DNA of 64,000 bases from Roseibium sediminis (lineage in GTDB: Bacteria > Pseudomonadota > Alphaproteobacteria > Rhizobiales > Stappiaceae): contig NZ_VXDB01000019.1 of assembly GCF_008711325.1 (NCBI RefSeq), positions 1 through 64,000 of the forward strand, written 5' to 3'. The translations under genes were made by a program, and so were the position numbers. This document shows, in pieces, positions 62,896 to 64,000 of the stretch (the stretch's first letter is position 1; each line of letters begins with the position of its first letter). The notes under the pieces are model-generated. The model was not told the DNA's origin. It made no database searches and was given only the letters and a program-made list of their open reading frames with translations.

Positions 62896-63684
62896 TCAGT
62901 AGTCGGCTGATTGGGTAAAGGTTCGTGGCAAAGAAGGGGAACCTGCCGAGAGGCCACAGTCTATGGGCAGGCAGACGCCCGTAATGCTACGGGCATGAGG
63001 CGAGGTCAGAAAGACCACCGCCTGAGCTATGTCATCCGGTGTCGGCAAGTGCTTGAGAGGATACCACGCAAGGGCATCATCAAAGACATTCGGGTTTTTG
63101 GCAGCGCGGTCTTCCCACGCCTGCGTGCGCACAGTGCCCGGTGCGATCGCGTTTGCCCGCATGCCGAACTTGCCATATTCGACGGCCATCATCTGAGTTG
63201 CGTGAATGAGACCGGCCTTGGCGGCGCTATAGGCTGGATGGCCAAATGCACCCATGCCGTTGACGGATGCAATGTTGATCACGCAACCGTTGTCTTTGAG
63301 ATCGTGTTCAAGCGCCTTGAAACAGGAGAGGGCAGCTTTCAGGTTCAGATCAAGGTCGATCTGGAGATCGTCATTGGTCATAGACTGCAGACTGGTCACC
63401 ATGGCCCGTCCGGCATTGTTCACAAGAACACGCGTCTTGCCCCAGGCGGCCAGTTCTGACGCAAGTTGTGCAAGGTCGGCAGGGTTCGTCAGATCGATCC
63501 GGAAACTGCGAACGTCGCGACCTGCATCTTCGAGTTCCGCCTGCGCCTTGCAAAGCGCGGGCTCGTTGATGTCGACCAGCGCAATTCGGTGGGTGGCGCG
63601 AAGCGCACGTGCAATGGCGCGGCCGATGTCACCGGCTCCGCCAGTAACGACCGCAATCGGTCCTGTGTTGTCCTGATCAGTCAC
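62896..63684 (-). CDS. Short-chain dehydrogenase/reductase
   Basis: The 262-residue protein has the SDR NAD(P) motif VVTGGAGDIGRAIARAL, LVNNAGRAM, the catalytic Ser in INIASVNGMG and the Tyr-x-x-x-Lys in YSAAKAG. The second-motif Asp in ALVDINEP suggests NAD preference. The start GTG 63684 is chosen because AAGGAGG lies six bases upstream and the gene then overlaps the regulator by eight bases; the ATG starts at 63702 and 63717 lack this. In its operon it may oxidise an amino sugar or derived polyol, but the substrate is unknown. Confidence 0.9.
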   Translation of the reverse strand: MTDQDNTGPIAVVTGGAGDIGRAIARALRATHRIALVDINEPALCKAQAELEDAGRDVRSFRIDLTNPADLAQLASELAAWGKTRVLVNNAGRAMVTSLQSMTNDDLQIDLDLNLKAALSCFKALEHDLKDNGCVINIASVNGMGAFGHPAYSAAKAGLIHATQMMAVEYGKFGMRANAIAPGTVRTQAWEDRAAKNPNVFDDALAWYPLKHLPTPDDIAQAVVFLTSPHARSITGVCLPIDCGLSAGSPSLPRTFTQSADY

Positions 63685-64000
63685 CAAGGGCCTCCTTGTC
63701 ATTCTCATCGCGCGCATTTGTAAGCTGGTGCTTGACGCGTCTCAGGCTCTCCCGCGCAGGCTCCTGCCGGGAGGTCGCCACGAGTGTCGCGATCAGGTCC
63801 ACCGTATAGAGAAAGGCATATCGGCTTCCGCTTGGCCGCAGAATGTCGCCGTGCTCGGGCAGATCGATCTCGATCGTGATATCCGCGACATCGCTCACCG
63901 GCCGGTTGGGACGGGTCAGGGCAATGACCGTGGCCCCATAGGTTTTGGCGGCTTCCAGCGCTTGCACCAGCGGGGAATTGCGTCCAGAGACGGAAGAGGC
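63677..64000 (-). CDS. MurR/RpiR-family regulator with SIS domain, C-terminal part
   Basis: The last 108 codons are in view; the N-terminus is beyond the right edge. SVSGRNSPLVQALEAAKTYGATVIALT is a sugar-isomerase (SIS) phosphosugar-binding segment of RpiR regulators (positions about 63910-63990). The N-terminal HTH is outside the window. Such regulators sense a sugar phosphate and control the adjoining catabolic operon, here SDR-GH20-M81. The stop overlaps the SDR start. Confidence 0.82.
   Translation of the reverse strand, partial: ASSVSGRNSPLVQALEAAKTYGATVIALTRPNRPVSDVADITIEIDLPEHGDILRPSGSRYAFLYTVDLIATLVATSRQEPARESLRRVKHQLTNARDENDKEALGD

Overview
The window looks like chromosome of an alphaproteobacterium of the order Hyphomicrobiales (Rhizobiales), most likely a marine Stappiaceae type (Roseibium/Labrenzia/Stappia). 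This is inferred from protein flavour: a phosphatidylcholine synthase, an IalB-family protein, a Ppx/GppA-RlmE pair, a kdsA-eno pair and many GTG/TTG starts in GC-rich DNA. No 16S gene is present, so the genus is tentative.

Layout. 1-784: the edge of a mobile region. An IS3-type element has cut an integrase gene that lies just beyond a tRNA-Gln(CTG) gene. 1073-9447: housekeeping nucleotide and RNA-modification genes (Ppx/GppA, rlmE, guaB, an RsmB-type methyltransferase, a TPR protein, guaA). 9521-11940: a small accessory trio (FkbM methyltransferase, TylF-type methyltransferase, PhyH-type oxygenase). 12071-14556: small genes (ypeA acetyltransferase, a cysteine-rich protein, a DksA/TraR protein, a periplasmic protein, MarC). 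14776-21720: gyrA, coaD, two cyclophilins, queA and tgt. 21724-27118: envelope sugar metabolism (nucleotide-sugar dehydrogenase, galU, kdsA) and eno. 27206-33539: a DsbA-like protein, an unusual minus-strand operon (oligopeptide-binding protein, degenerate adenylate-forming enzyme, degenerate receiver/GGDEF protein) and an IalB protein. 33614-42775: mixed metabolic, lipid and transport genes, including pcs with a candidate Pho box.

42990-52896 is one coherent plus-strand purine unit: 5-hydroxyisourate hydrolase, xanthine dehydrogenase (xdhA, xdhB, xdhC) and a BMP-type nucleoside/purine ABC transporter. It would import purines and oxidise them, but no urate-oxidising enzyme is encoded here. 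53134-59514 holds a cyclic-di-GMP block: a small periplasmic protein with a sulfite-oxidase-like fold, then three tandem GGDEF/EAL proteins whose active sites become progressively more eroded. 59502-64000 is a minus-strand operon (RpiR regulator, SDR dehydrogenase, GH20 hexosaminidase, M81 peptidase) that suggests amino-sugar or chitin-oligomer use.

I found no CRISPR array, rRNA, phage structural genes or obvious toxin-antitoxin module. The best candidates for undescribed biology are the periplasmic-sensor plus GGDEF/EAL block, the operon of degenerate enzymes at 27964-32670, and the Pho-box-like site before pcs.
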